The notes beneath the pieces were generated by a model that saw only the letters and a program-made list of their open reading frames with translations, had not been told where the DNA came from and made no database searches. This document shows positions 51,972-60,721 of a stretch of DNA of 64,000 bases, piece after piece (position 1 is the stretch's first letter; every line of letters begins with the position of its first letter). Position numbers and translations under genes: made by a program. This stretch comes from JBBQZP01 sp038207585 (lineage in GTDB: Bacteria; Pseudomonadota; Alphaproteobacteria; Rhodobacterales; Rhodobacteraceae). Where the stretch lies: the NCBI GenBank assembly GCA_038207585.1, contig JBBQZP010000007.1:51577-115576 (forward strand), read 5' to 3'.

Positions 51972-52880
51972 ATGACAGACGCTACAGCAACTGTTCCACA
52001 CGCCTCGGCGCATGCGCCCCGCCCCCGTCGCATTCCTTCTGGTGTGACGAAATGGGTGGGCGTGGCGCCTTTCATGATTTTTGCCGCGCTGTTCCTGATT
52101 CTGCCCACGCTGAACATCGTTGTCGGCGCATTTCAATCCAGTGAGGGCGGGCTGACGCTGGACAATATCAAGGGCCTTGCGCGACCCGAGATTGCCAAGC
52201 CCTTCATGATCTCGATCAAGCTCAGCTTGATCACCGCCACGCTGGGGTGCCTGATCGGCCTGGTTATGGCAGCCGCCGTCACGCGCGGGGGACTGCCAAA
52301 GGGCATCCGCGACGGGATGCTGACGTTTTCGGGTGTGGCCTCGAACTTTGCCGGCGTGCCGCTGGCCTTTGCCTTCATCGCAACGCTGGGCCGTCTTGGC
52401 CTTGTGACCATAATTGCCAAAGACGTGTTCGGCGTAAGCCTGACGGGATTTGGGTTCAACCTGATCTCGTTTCTCGGGCTGACGCTGACCTACCTTTATT
52501 TCCAGATTCCGCTGATGATCCTGATCGTCACGCCAGCCCTTGATGGCCTGAAGAACGAATGGCGCGAGGCGGCGCAAAGCCTTGGGGCAAGTGGCTGGCA
52601 ATACTGGCGGATGGTGGCACTGCCGATTCTGTGGCCATCGCTGCTTGGCACGCTGGCGCTGTTGTTTGCCAACAGCTTCGGGGCCGTCGCCACCGCGATG
52701 GCGCTGACCGGATCGTCGCTGTCAATCGTGCCCATCATCCTTTTCGCGCAGATCAGGGGCGATGTGCTGCAAGACCCCTATCTTGGCTATGCCATCGCCT
52801 TTGGCATGATCGTGATTACCGGCATTGCCAACGTCATCTACATTGTTCTGCGCACCCGTGCCGAGCGGTGGCTGAAATGA
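51972..52880 (+). CDS. ABC importer permease (PotB-like)
   Basis: A 302-residue inner-membrane permease. A hydrophilic N-terminus of about 25 residues precedes the first helix (VGVAPFMIFAALFLILPTLN). The EAA loop is NEWREAAQSLGASGWQYWRM near residue 200, followed by VALPILWPSLLGTLALLFAN. About six membrane segments are present. It pairs with the next permease, overlapping its start as ATGA. Confidence 0.9.
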   Translation: MTDATATVPHASAHAPRPRRIPSGVTKWVGVAPFMIFAALFLILPTLNIVVGAFQSSEGGLTLDNIKGLARPEIAKPFMISIKLSLITATLGCLIGLVMAAAVTRGGLPKGIRDGMLTFSGVASNFAGVPLAFAFIATLGRLGLVTIIAKDVFGVSLTGFGFNLISFLGLTLTYLYFQIPLMILIVTPALDGLKNEWREAAQSLGASGWQYWRMVALPILWPSLLGTLALLFANSFGAVATAMALTGSSLSIVPIILFAQIRGDVLQDPYLGYAIAFGMIVITGIANVIYIVLRTRAERWLK

Positions 52881-53668
52881 TCGGGCGGGCAAAGTTCTGG
52901 TCCTGGCTGGCCTTTGGTGCGGGGGTTCTGTATTTCTTTCTGCCGCTGATCGGCATGTTCGAGTTTTCGTTGCGCGCCAAGCGGGGCGAGTATTCGTTCC
53001 TTGCCTATGCAAACGTGCTGGGCGACCCGCAGTTTCAGCAAACCTTTCTCTATTCCGTCATCATGGCGTTCTTCACGATTGTCTGGGGCGTGCTCTTGGT
53101 CACGCCGACCGCGTTCTGGGTGCGGCTGAAGATGCCGAAGCTGCGGCCCGTGATCGAATTCATCACCCTTCTGCCGCTGGTGATACCGCCCATCGTGATC
53201 GTCTTTGGCTATATCCGGATGTATAATACCTCAAGCTGGCTACCGCTGACCGGCACGGCGGTGGGCACCAATATCCTGCTGATGTTTGGTTATTCCGTGT
53301 TGGCGTTGCCCTATATGTATCGCGCCATCGACACCGGTCTGCGCACCATCGATATCGCCACTCTGACCGAGGCCGCGCAATCGCTTGGCGCGGGCTGGTT
53401 CACTATCATGTTCCGTCTGATCTTGCCCAATGTGCTGGTGGCTGTGCTGTCGGGTGCGTTCCTGACATTTGCCATCGTGATCGGGGAATATGTCTTTGCC
53501 GCCTTGCTGAACCGCCCGGCTTTTGGCCCCTATATGGTCTGGATGGGCAGCAACAAGGCCTATGAACCGGCCGCCTTGGCGGTGATTGCCTTTGCCATCA
53601 CCTGGGCCTGCATGGCGCTGATCCAGTTGATAACGCGGTTTTCCAAACATGAAAGGGCGAAAGGCTGA
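52877..53668 (+). CDS. ABC importer permease (PotC-like)
   Basis: A 263-residue inner-membrane permease, starting at the ATG at 52877 inside the overlap with the upstream permease. The first helix is FWSWLAFGAGVLYFFLPLIG. The EAA loop is TLTEAAQSLGAGWFTIMFRL near residue 160, followed by ILPNVLVAVLSGAFLTFAIV. The stop overlaps the ATPase start as TGATG. It forms the second half of the channel. Confidence 0.9.
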   Translation: MIGRAKFWSWLAFGAGVLYFFLPLIGMFEFSLRAKRGEYSFLAYANVLGDPQFQQTFLYSVIMAFFTIVWGVLLVTPTAFWVRLKMPKLRPVIEFITLLPLVIPPIVIVFGYIRMYNTSSWLPLTGTAVGTNILLMFGYSVLALPYMYRAIDTGLRTIDIATLTEAAQSLGAGWFTIMFRLILPNVLVAVLSGAFLTFAIVIGEYVFAALLNRPAFGPYMVWMGSNKAYEPAALAVIAFAITWACMALIQLITRFSKHERAKG

Positions 53669-54723
53669 TGTCCTTTCTTGTTCTGCAAAATCTTGAGAAA
53701 TCCTTTGGACCCAACCGCGTGGTCAAGGATTTCAACCTGTCGATCGAAAAGGGAGAGTTCATCTCGCTTCTAGGCCCTTCCGGCTGCGGCAAGACCACCG
53801 TCCTGCGGATGGTTGCGGGCTTTGAAGATACCTCGGGCGGCATGATTGCGATTGATGGCCAGGACGTCACCGTGTTGCGCCCGAACCAGCGCAATATCGG
53901 CATGGTGTTCCAGGCCTATGCGCTGTTTCCCAACCTGACCGTCGCGCAGAATGTCGGCTTCGGCCTGAAGGTAGCGGGCAAGTCGCGGTCCGAAATCGCC
54001 GCCACCGTGCGCGAGATGCTGGAGCTGATCGGCCTGCCCACCCTTGGCAACCGATTTCCGTTCCAGTTGTCGGGCGGCCAGCAACAACGTGTGGCTTTGG
54101 CCCGTGCGCTGGCGGTTCGCCCGCGCGTGCTTTTGCTGGATGAACCACTTTCCGCGCTGGACGCCAAGATCCGCGTTTCCCTACGGGGTGAGATCCGCGA
54201 GATTCAGAAACGCCTCGGCATTACCACGCTCTTCGTCACCCATGATCAGGAAGAGGCATTATCGATGTCTGACCGTGTCGTGGTGATGAACGGCGGTGTA
54301 GCCGAGCAGGTTGGAGAGCCTTTCCAGATCTACAATCGCCCGAAAACCAAGTTCGTGGCAGATTTCGTCGGCACCCTCAGCACCTTTGACGCCGTTGTCG
54401 AAGATGCGGCCATGGGAACGGTAAGACTCGGCGACGCCAGCATCACGCTTGCCGAGCCGATTGCCGCGGCGAATGGGCAGACCGTCGCTCTGGCCCTGCG
54501 CCCCGAGGCGGTGCATCTGACGGAAGGGCCCGGCCACAACGTCTCCCTTGCCGCCACAATCACCGAAGTGGCGTTTATGGGATCGGTGATTCGTATCAAA
54601 GCAAATGCCGGGGGCATCGAGGTTTCGATTGATATGTTCAACCGCCCCGACGTCCCGCCCCCCCCAGTCGGCGCCCGGGTCACGCTGAACATCGCCTCCG
54701 GCGATTTCATCGTGCTGGCCTGA
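53668..54723 (+). CDS. ABC importer ATPase (PotA/FbpC-like)
   Basis: A 351-residue ATPase with full motifs: Walker A LLGPSGCGKTTVLRMVAGFE, Q-loop MVFQAYALFPNLTVAQNVGF, signature LSGGQQQRVALARALAVRP, Walker B VLLLDEPLSALDAK and switch histidine LFVTHDQEEALSMSD. A TOBE_2-type domain occupies the C-terminal 100 residues. It completes the importer begun at 50798. By contrast with the ATPase at 18825-19976, nothing catalytic is missing. Confidence 0.92.
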   Translation: MSFLVLQNLEKSFGPNRVVKDFNLSIEKGEFISLLGPSGCGKTTVLRMVAGFEDTSGGMIAIDGQDVTVLRPNQRNIGMVFQAYALFPNLTVAQNVGFGLKVAGKSRSEIAATVREMLELIGLPTLGNRFPFQLSGGQQQRVALARALAVRPRVLLLDEPLSALDAKIRVSLRGEIREIQKRLGITTLFVTHDQEEALSMSDRVVVMNGGVAEQVGEPFQIYNRPKTKFVADFVGTLSTFDAVVEDAAMGTVRLGDASITLAEPIAAANGQTVALALRPEAVHLTEGPGHNVSLAATITEVAFMGSVIRIKANAGGIEVSIDMFNRPDVPPPPVGARVTLNIASGDFIVLA

Positions 54724-55116
54724 ATGGCTACAACACCCGTTGGCCCAGGGCGTCAACCGCCAAAGCCAAACTTTGCAACAAATCCTAAGGCTCCTGATGC
54801 ATCGCCCAGAGGACACCCGGTGGCTTAATCGAGGCTTTCAGCATTCCTTATCTAGACTCTGTAGGGATGGTGACGGTTGGCGGCATACTTCCCGCCATCG
54901 GTGCGGTTCCAGCAGTTCGGAGCGTTGTTTCGTCCGGAAACTGTAGATGCCTCGTTGACGAAATTATTCAGAGGGAAGGCGTTGGTACGTCGAACATTCC
55001 TGGATTTATCGGATCGCAGCCAATAGCATCTTTCCTGCGATCATGACCTCCAAAACACAGCTCTTTATTGCATGAATCTCACGCAATATCATTGCCTCAC
55101 AGCACATGAGGGCACC
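54724..55116. other. Gene-free stretch after importer operon
   Basis: About 390 bases with no supported gene on either strand. Base composition falls toward the right (AT-rich around 55000-55090). No obvious terminator hairpin with a T-run follows the ATPase stop. The segment separates the importer operon from phage-derived debris. Confidence 0.4.
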
Positions 55117-55658
55117 ATGGACGGCATGGGCGAGCGAAAATACTCGGACCATTCGGGCCTGTCGCGCGGGGCGGTCAAAACGCCAAACGCGGCGGCATGC
55201 TCGTCTTTTTTGCCGATGGTTCAATCAGCGCTGCGACATCCGATGTGCGCCGCGCGGAAATGACAGATCCAGATCAGCATCGCCGTTCGCAGGGCGGCGA
55301 TGCCGCCATGGCCGTCAGTGGTGGCGGCGGTGGCGAAAGCTATCTGAAGGCCCGGGCCGCGCTGACCGATTTTCAGACGCAGCAACGGCAACTGGCGATC
55401 CAGAAGAAGAAGGGAGCTTTAGTGGATCGCGCACGGGCAGAGGTCTTGGTCTTTCGACTGGCGCGGCAGGAACGCGATACTTGGGTCACCTGGCCCGCGC
55501 GCGTTTCGGCTCTGATGGCGGCGGAAGTCGCGGCCGAAGTGGGAAAGCGAACCGGCAATCCGGTGGGGATCGAGGCGGGTATAATGCAAAGCGTGCTGGA
55601 AGCCCATGTCCGCCAGCATCTCGAGGCGCTTGCCGACTTACGCGTTTCGCTGGTTTGA
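55117..55658 (+). pseudogene. Phage terminase small-subunit-like gene, frameshifted
   Basis: Remnant of a phage DNA-packaging (Nu1/terminase small subunit-like) gene. From the ATG at 55117 the frame gives GERKYSDHSGLSRGAVK, a helix-turn-helix entry. Near 55170-55185 a one-base shift is needed to continue as AKRGGMLVFFADGSISAATS and then SYLKARAALTDFQTQQRQLA, ARAEVLVFRLARQERDTWVT and AAEVAAEVGKRTGNPV, as in phage small-subunit proteins. The right-hand frame alone is open from 55197 for 153 codons. No other packaging gene is beside it, so it is an orphan prophage scrap. Confidence 0.65.
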
Positions 55659-55763
55659 TCTGCGCGCTGGGCTGCGGAAGCTGCACCTGCACAATTTGAA
55701 GATCGCTTTAGTGGCGTTTGATTTCAATGGCCAACGTGCCATCCGAGGGATACAGCGCTGCCG

Positions 55764-56099
55764 TTAGCATTGAAGGCGTATCCGATACACCCTACCCCTG
55801 CCCACTTCCTTGGCAGACTTGACGACCAACCCCGACTTCTTGCCCAGCGCCCCCGACATCGCGCCCCTGGCAGTGTGTGGCAGCCATTGAGTTGCCGCAG
55901 TGATCTCTTCCATAGTGGCCCCTTCAGACCGCTGTAGCATCGCGACCAACAGCGCCGGTTTGGCACTTGAGACAACAAACCGACGCAAGATTGAAGTAAA
56001 CGATGGCGGTTGCGGGAGCACGCGACTGCCGGAACCGACCCATTTTGCCCATTCCGGTCTAAAACCAAGTTTTGCAAAGAATTGTTCAGGTAGGTGCAT
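55764..56099 (-). CDS. DUF3489 domain protein (N-terminus probably replaced)
   Basis: An open frame of 111 codons whose C-terminal half is a DUF3489 domain: ALLVAMLQRSEGATMEEITA, ATQWLPHTARGAMSGAL and GLVVKSAKEVGRGRVYRI. DUF3489 proteins are small and common in Alphaproteobacteria, often near phage-derived genes; their function is unknown. The N-terminal 45 residues (MHLPEQFFAKLGFRPEWAKW) do not resemble the usual family N-terminus, so the gene may have been truncated and joined to other DNA beside the 17-base repeats. It might still be expressed. Confidence 0.5.
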   Translation of the reverse strand: MHLPEQFFAKLGFRPEWAKWVGSGSRVLPQPPSFTSILRRFVVSSAKPALLVAMLQRSEGATMEEITAATQWLPHTARGAMSGALGKKSGLVVKSAKEVGRGRVYRIRLQC

Positions 56100-56103
56100 T
56101 TTT

Positions 56104-56154
56104 ATGGGACCGACAAAATTATGGGGCCGACAAATTTATGGGACCGACAAAAAA
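56104..56154. repeat. Three tandem 17-base repeats
   Basis: Three head-to-tail copies of a 17-base unit begin at 56104, 56121 and 56138: ATGGGACCGACAAAATT, ATGGGGCCGACAAATTT and ATGGGACCGACAAAAAA. The first 13 bases are nearly identical among copies. The run lies between the DUF3489 gene and CbpM. Repeated ends of this kind occur in some IS21-family elements, and iteron-like protein-binding sites are another option; no transposase lies beside it. Confidence 0.7.
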
Positions 56155-56242
56155 TGGCCGATGTCAGGCCGGTCATGTCAGGCCCCACAGGTTAGCGTCG
56201 AAAACAACTATTCCCAGCGGTATGATGGGTTTGGGACCGAAC

Positions 56243-56572
56243 CTAGGTTTCTTTCATCCCAGCGCTGATCCGATCACGCAGGTCTTCCGGCAGGGCGTCG
56301 ATCGCACGGGTCATGAAAGTCAGATCCTGCCGCGCGGCATGCAACTGGTCGATCAGTGAAATCACAATGCCAAGGGCGGCCTCGTCCAGATCAAGATCGT
56401 CGCTCAGGTCGCACAGCAGCTCGATCCGGGCGATGTCAATGCGGCGATAGACAGTGCCATTGTCGTCGCGCTGCGGCCTGACCAGATCGACCTCGACGAA
56501 CCGGACAAGCCGGTTACGGGTCAGCCGGGTTACGGTGGCTATCACCTCGTCCTCGGAAAATAGGTCTGTCAT
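56243..56572 (-). CDS. cbpM: CbpM-type modulator of the DnaJ-like chaperone
   Basis: A 109-residue MerR-like CbpM protein. The start MTDLFSEDEVIATVTRLTRN contains the helix-turn-helix-like region, followed by LVRFVEVDLVRPQRDDNGTV and IARIELLCDLSDDLDLDEAA, with the family's conserved leucine-aspartate stretch. CbpM binds the J-domain of CbpA and inhibits it. The start overlaps the cbpA stop as ATGA, giving the usual cbpA-cbpM order. This pair diverges from the exporter operon at 57694. Confidence 0.87.
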   Translation of the reverse strand: MTDLFSEDEVIATVTRLTRNRLVRFVEVDLVRPQRDDNGTVYRRIDIARIELLCDLSDDLDLDEAALGIVISLIDQLHAARQDLTFMTRAIDALPEDLRDRISAGMKET

Positions 56573-57534
56573 GTGGCGGCCCCTTTTATCAGATCAGCGC
56601 GGGGATCGAACGCATGAGTCTTGCGCCATTCGGTCAGGAAATCACGCAGACTGGCATCGGTTTCCTTTGGCACGACGACCTTCAATTCGACGTTCTGGTC
56701 GCCCTTTGTCTCGCGTCCGGTATGCGCCACTCCGCGCCCGCGCAGGCGCAGAATACGGCCCGAACTTGCGCCTGCAGGTATCGTCAGGCCGACCGGGCCG
56801 TCGATCGTGGGCACCGTCACTTTGCCACCCAGAATGGCCTCATCAAAGGTGATCGGCAGCGTCAGCAGGATATCGTCGCCAACCCGCCGGAATACGGGGT
56901 GGTCGCGAACCATGATGGTGACCAGCGCGTCGCCCGCAGGTCCGCCGCCAAAGCCGGGCGCACCCTTGCCACGCAGCCGCAGGGTTTGCCCATCTTCGGT
57001 GCCCTGCGGGATTTTCACTGCAAGGTTCTGGCCGTCCGGCAGGGTGATCCGGGTTTCGGCCCCGCGCACCGCATCCAGAAACGGTACATCGAGCGTGTAA
57101 CGCGCATCCGCGCCGCCTGCAGCATAGCCGCCACCGCCAAAATCATCACGACCCGGCGTGCGGCCCCGGTTGCGCAGTATTTCGGCAAAGAGATCGGATG
57201 GGTCAATCCCGGCCCCGAACCCGCGACCTTGCTGATAGCGGTCGTCGGGCGCGCCAGCGAAATCGCGGTAATACTGGCGCTGAGGGCGTTCCGCGCCCTG
57301 CGCGTCAATCTCGCCCGCGTCGAAACGCGCACGGGTTTCGGGGTCTTTCAACAGGTCGTAGGCGGCAGATATCGCCTTGAACCGCTCTTCTGCACCCGTG
57401 TCATCGGGGTGCAGGTCAGGGTGCGACGTGCGCACCAACTTGCGATGCGCCTTCTTGATCTCGTCCGCCGTTGCCGATTTGGTCAGGCCAAGGGTCGCAT
57501 AGGGGTCGGAGGTCTCGCCGGGGCCTTTTGCCAT
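56569..57534 (-). CDS. cbpA: CbpA-type DnaJ-class co-chaperone
   Basis: A 321-residue DnaJ-class protein. The J-domain occupies residues 8-75: DPYATLGLTKSATADEIKKA, with the HPD motif in VRTSHPDLHPDD. A glycine-rich linker (GRDDFGGGGYAAGGA) follows. Two C-terminal peptide-binding domains include LRLRGKGAPGFGGGPAGDAL and GRILRLRGRGVAHTG. There is no cysteine-rich zinc finger, so it is the CbpA (type II) form. It stimulates DnaK ATPase in the cytoplasm and may bind curved DNA. It is coupled to cbpM. Confidence 0.9.
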   Translation of the reverse strand: MAKGPGETSDPYATLGLTKSATADEIKKAHRKLVRTSHPDLHPDDTGAEERFKAISAAYDLLKDPETRARFDAGEIDAQGAERPQRQYYRDFAGAPDDRYQQGRGFGAGIDPSDLFAEILRNRGRTPGRDDFGGGGYAAGGADARYTLDVPFLDAVRGAETRITLPDGQNLAVKIPQGTEDGQTLRLRGKGAPGFGGGPAGDALVTIMVRDHPVFRRVGDDILLTLPITFDEAILGGKVTVPTIDGPVGLTIPAGASSGRILRLRGRGVAHTGRETKGDQNVELKVVVPKETDASLRDFLTEWRKTHAFDPRADLIKGAAT

Positions 57535-57693
57535 TCAACCGTCCCCAAATCTGCAGCCGTTCGCCACTTATCCTCTATTGCCCGACGTGCTGTCCCTGAT
57601 CCAGATCAATGCGGGGCGCGCCAAGCGGCTCTAGGGTTTTACCACACGCTTCTGCTGCCTGAAAAGGGATCCGTTATCGCCGACAGGACTGAC
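57535..57693. promoter_or_regulatory. Divergent region between cbpA and exporter operon
   Basis: A 159-base gap between divergent genes. It must hold promoters for cbpAM leftward and the MacAB-like operon rightward. AGGA lies just before the presumed rightward start. No clear palindrome was seen. Confidence 0.35.
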
Positions 57694-58839
57694 ATAGGCA
57701 CAAAGGATACGCTTGCGCCCAAGGCCGAAGCACATCCGGTCCCCGCGCTGGTCGGAACGCCCGCAACCCCGCCCCGGCCCAAACCCGCAAACCGGCGTTG
57801 GTATTGGGGATTGGGTGGGCTGCTGGCTGTGGTGTTGGGGCTTGCCCTTTATTTTCAACCTTGGGCCGTAAAGACCACCGAAGTGGCGGTTGAAACCGTG
57901 GCCCTTGCCCCGGCAACGCGGATTCTTGCCGTCAATGGTCGGGTCGCTGCGTCGGGGTCGGTGGATCTTCGCCCGATGGTCAGTGGCGCACTGGCGGGTA
58001 TTTTGGTGGCCGAGGGCGATGACGTGTTGGCCGGTGCCGAATTGGCCCGGATCGACCCGTCGGCGCAGCAGGCGGCCGTCCGGCAGGCATTGGCCGGCCT
58101 TGACGCGGCCATTGTCGCGCAGTCCGAGGCGCAGGCAACCCAAGCGCGCAACACGGCGCTGGGGGCGAATATCGCACGGGTAACGGTCGAAACATCCGCC
58201 CGCGCCGTGCAGTCGGCGACGCAAGAGGTGGCCCGGACGACGGCAGTGTTTGACGCCGCGCAGATCAAGCTGGATGATTTCACCATTCGCGCCCCGATCG
58301 CGGGCACTGTGCTGACGCTGAACGTAGATCCGGGGCAAAGCGTTGATCCATCGACCGTCTTGATGACCCTTGCCGACCTGTCCCGGCTAGAGGTCGAGAC
58401 TGATGTGGACGAGGCCTATGCTACCCAAATCCGACTTGGCCAGAAAGCTGTTTTGCAACTGGCCGGAGAGTCGACCCTGCGCGACGGCCATGTCAGCGTC
58501 GTGTCGCGCCTTGTGGATGCGGCGACCGGCGGCCTTGCCGTCACATTGGCCTTTGATGCGCCCGTGAGCGCACCCGTCGGGCTGACCGTCACCGCCAACA
58601 TTATCGTCGACAGCCGCGACGCAGCGATGACCTTGCCACGCGCAGCAATCATGACCGACAGCGCCGGAACCGCTGCTTTTGTGGTGGCAGACGGCACCGC
58701 GCAGCGCCGCAGCGTGGCGGTGATCGATTGGCCCGCCGCCCGGCTGATCGTCACCAGCGGCATCGCACCCGGCGATGTCGTGATCGCCGATGCGACCGGC
58801 GTTACCGATGGGCAGGACGTGACGGGATCGGCCCCCTGA
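57694..58839 (+). CDS. HlyD/MacA-type periplasmic adaptor protein
   Basis: A membrane-fusion protein of about 381 residues. A cytoplasmic N-terminus rich in proline and alanine precedes one membrane helix (WYWGLGGLLAVVLGLALYF near residue 45). The lipoyl-type half is SVDLRPMVSGALAGILVAEG, a helical hairpin follows (about 120-190), and the second half is APIAGTVLTLNVDPGQSVDP, with a C-terminal barrel. No ATG, GTG or TTG lies near the expected start: the best-placed codon is ATA at 57694, 5 bases after AGGACTG, with in-frame CTG codons at 57652 and 57655. The stop overlaps the permease ATG as TGATG. It probably bridges the inner-membrane exporter to the envelope. Confidence 0.82.
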   Translation: MGTKDTLAPKAEAHPVPALVGTPATPPRPKPANRRWYWGLGGLLAVVLGLALYFQPWAVKTTEVAVETVALAPATRILAVNGRVAASGSVDLRPMVSGALAGILVAEGDDVLAGAELARIDPSAQQAAVRQALAGLDAAIVAQSEAQATQARNTALGANIARVTVETSARAVQSATQEVARTTAVFDAAQIKLDDFTIRAPIAGTVLTLNVDPGQSVDPSTVLMTLADLSRLEVETDVDEAYATQIRLGQKAVLQLAGESTLRDGHVSVVSRLVDAATGGLAVTLAFDAPVSAPVGLTVTANIIVDSRDAAMTLPRAAIMTDSAGTAAFVVADGTAQRRSVAVIDWPAARLIVTSGIAPGDVVIADATGVTDGQDVTGSAP

Positions 58840-60044
58840 TGCTTTACGCCCTCAAGATCGCGACCCGCTATCTGACGGCCAGCAAGGCGCAGACCGCCCT
58901 TCTGGTCGCGGGCGTGGCCGTCGGTGTATTCATCTTCATCTTCATGTCGGCCCTGATCGGGGGTCTAGCCGAATTCATCTTGTCGCGCACCGTCGGCGAC
59001 ATCAGCCATATCACAATCGAGGCAGAAGACGCAGACCCGGCCATTCTCATTTCACCCGGCGGATACGTGCTGGGCGTCACCGAAAAGGGTCGCGCCCGCA
59101 CGGCTACTTTGGCTGACGCAGCAACATGGGTGCCGCTGATCAAGGCCGTGCCGGGCGTCATCGCCGTCTCACCGCAGATCACCGGGGCCGGGTTCCTGAC
59201 ACGCGGCGCACAGGTGGCGCAGGTCGGCGTGACCGGGGTGGAACCGGGGCGGGAATCCGCGATCCTGAACCTTGATGGCTACATGGTCGAAGGGACGGCG
59301 CGGTTGGGGTCCGGGCTGGTCGTGCTGGGGCAGACACTGGCCGACGATCTTTCGCTGCGGCTAGGGCAGACGGTGCGGTTGCAATCCTCTGCCGGGGTGG
59401 CGTCGGTTCTGACGCTGAGCGGTATCTACAAGACCGGCAACGGCAGGCTGGACGGCAGCGGTATCTACGTCAGCCTGTCCACCGCACGCACGCTTTTCGC
59501 CCTGCCCCAAGGGGTCACGCGGATCGAGATCAAGCTGGCCGATCTGAACGCCGCCGATGCAACCGCCTTGCGTATCCGCGCGTTGACCGGGCTTGACGCC
59601 GTGCCGTGGACGGATGGCGCTGAACAACTGATGGAGGCGCTGAATGCGCAGGCGCAGACCGGATATTTCCTGAAAACCTTTGCGCTGATCACCATCGTGA
59701 TTGGCGTCGCGTCGGCGCTGCTGCTGTCAACCTACCGCCGCCGCCCGGAGATTGGGATCATGCGGGCGATGGGGGCGGGGCGCGGTTTCGTGATCTTTGT
59801 GTTTGTCACCCAAGGCGCGTTGATCGGGCTCATGGGCGGACTGACCGGGGCGGGTCTGGGCTATCTGGCGCTGCTGCCGTTTCCGTCGCGAGAGGCGTTC
59901 AAGTCAGGCACATTGCCGCTGGATATCACTCAAGGGTCGTATGGTCTGGCCATCCTGCTGACGGTCATCGGCGCAATCCTCGCGTCGATCCTGCCGGCGC
60001 GGTCAGCGGCGCGGGTCGATCCCGTGACGGCGATCGGCCAATGA
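58839..60044 (+). CDS. MacB/FtsX-type ABC permease
   Basis: A 401-residue permease of the MacB/LolE/FtsX family. The first helix (TALLVAGVAVGVFIFIFMSA) is near residue 20, a large periplasmic domain spans about 45-265, and three helices follow: FLKTFALITIVIGVASALLL, FVIFVFVTQGALIGLMGGLT and YGLAILLTVIGAILASILPA. The loop YRRRPEIGIMRAMGA is the ATPase-contacting segment of this family. It works with the adaptor upstream and the LolD-type ATPase downstream, overlapping both genes. Confidence 0.88.
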   Translation: MLYALKIATRYLTASKAQTALLVAGVAVGVFIFIFMSALIGGLAEFILSRTVGDISHITIEAEDADPAILISPGGYVLGVTEKGRARTATLADAATWVPLIKAVPGVIAVSPQITGAGFLTRGAQVAQVGVTGVEPGRESAILNLDGYMVEGTARLGSGLVVLGQTLADDLSLRLGQTVRLQSSAGVASVLTLSGIYKTGNGRLDGSGIYVSLSTARTLFALPQGVTRIEIKLADLNAADATALRIRALTGLDAVPWTDGAEQLMEALNAQAQTGYFLKTFALITIVIGVASALLLSTYRRRPEIGIMRAMGAGRGFVIFVFVTQGALIGLMGGLTGAGLGYLALLPFPSREAFKSGTLPLDITQGSYGLAILLTVIGAILASILPARSAARVDPVTAIGQ

Positions 60045-60721
60045 GCGGTGCGCTGTTGCAGGCCACGGAACTGGTCAAGACCTATGGGCATGGCGATGCC
60101 GCGACGCGTGTTTTGCGCGGGCTGTCGCTGCGGCTGGACACGGGCGAGATGGCGGCACTGTTGGGCCCGTCCGGGTCGGGCAAAAGCACGCTGCTGACCA
60201 TTCTGGGCACGCTGATGCAACCGACATCGGGCAGCTATACCATGCTGGGGCAAGACCTGATTGCGGGAAACGATGCCGACCTGACCGCATTCCGCAACCT
60301 GCACATCGGCTTTGTCTTTCAATTCCACAACCTGCTGCCGGATTTCACCGCGTTGGAAAACGTGATCTTTCCCACAGCGGTCAAAGAGGGGCGCGAGACA
60401 GCATCGGCCCGCACCCGTGGCCGCGATCTGCTGACGCGCATGGGGCTGGCCGAGCGGATCGACTTTCCGTCCACCAATCTGTCGGGCGGCCAGAAACAGC
60501 GCGTCGCGGTCGCCCGCGCCCTTATGAACCGCCCCGAGCTGGTGCTGGCGGATGAACCGACCGGCAACCTTGACCGCGAATCCGCCATGCAGGTGATGGA
60601 CCTGATCGCCGAGATCAACCGCGATGAAGGCACGACGTTTCTGATCTCGACCCATGACGAAAAGATCGCCGCGCTGTGTCGGCGGCAGATCGTTGTGGGG
60701 GATGGGGTGGTGACGGGATGA
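60041..60721 (+). CDS. LolD/MacB-type ABC ATPase
   Basis: A 226-residue ATPase of the lipoprotein/macrolide exporter group. Walker A is LLGPSGSGKSTLLTILGTLM, Q-loop FVFQFHNLLPDFTALENVIF, signature LSGGQKQRVAVARALMNRPE, Walker B LVLADEPTGNLDRESA and switch histidine FLISTHDEKIAALC. The ADEPTGNLD form of Walker B is typical of LolD/MacB. The start overlaps the permease stop as ATGA, and the stop overlaps the SulP start as ATGA. Confidence 0.92.
   Translation: MSGALLQATELVKTYGHGDAATRVLRGLSLRLDTGEMAALLGPSGSGKSTLLTILGTLMQPTSGSYTMLGQDLIAGNDADLTAFRNLHIGFVFQFHNLLPDFTALENVIFPTAVKEGRETASARTRGRDLLTRMGLAERIDFPSTNLSGGQKQRVAVARALMNRPELVLADEPTGNLDRESAMQVMDLIAEINRDEGTTFLISTHDEKIAALCRRQIVVGDGVVTG

Noticed and set aside
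56614..57693. Long plus-strand extension of the adaptor frame
   Set aside because: The frame is open for 360 codons upstream of the adaptor, but that part is antisense to cbpA. The adaptor similarity begins only near 57694.
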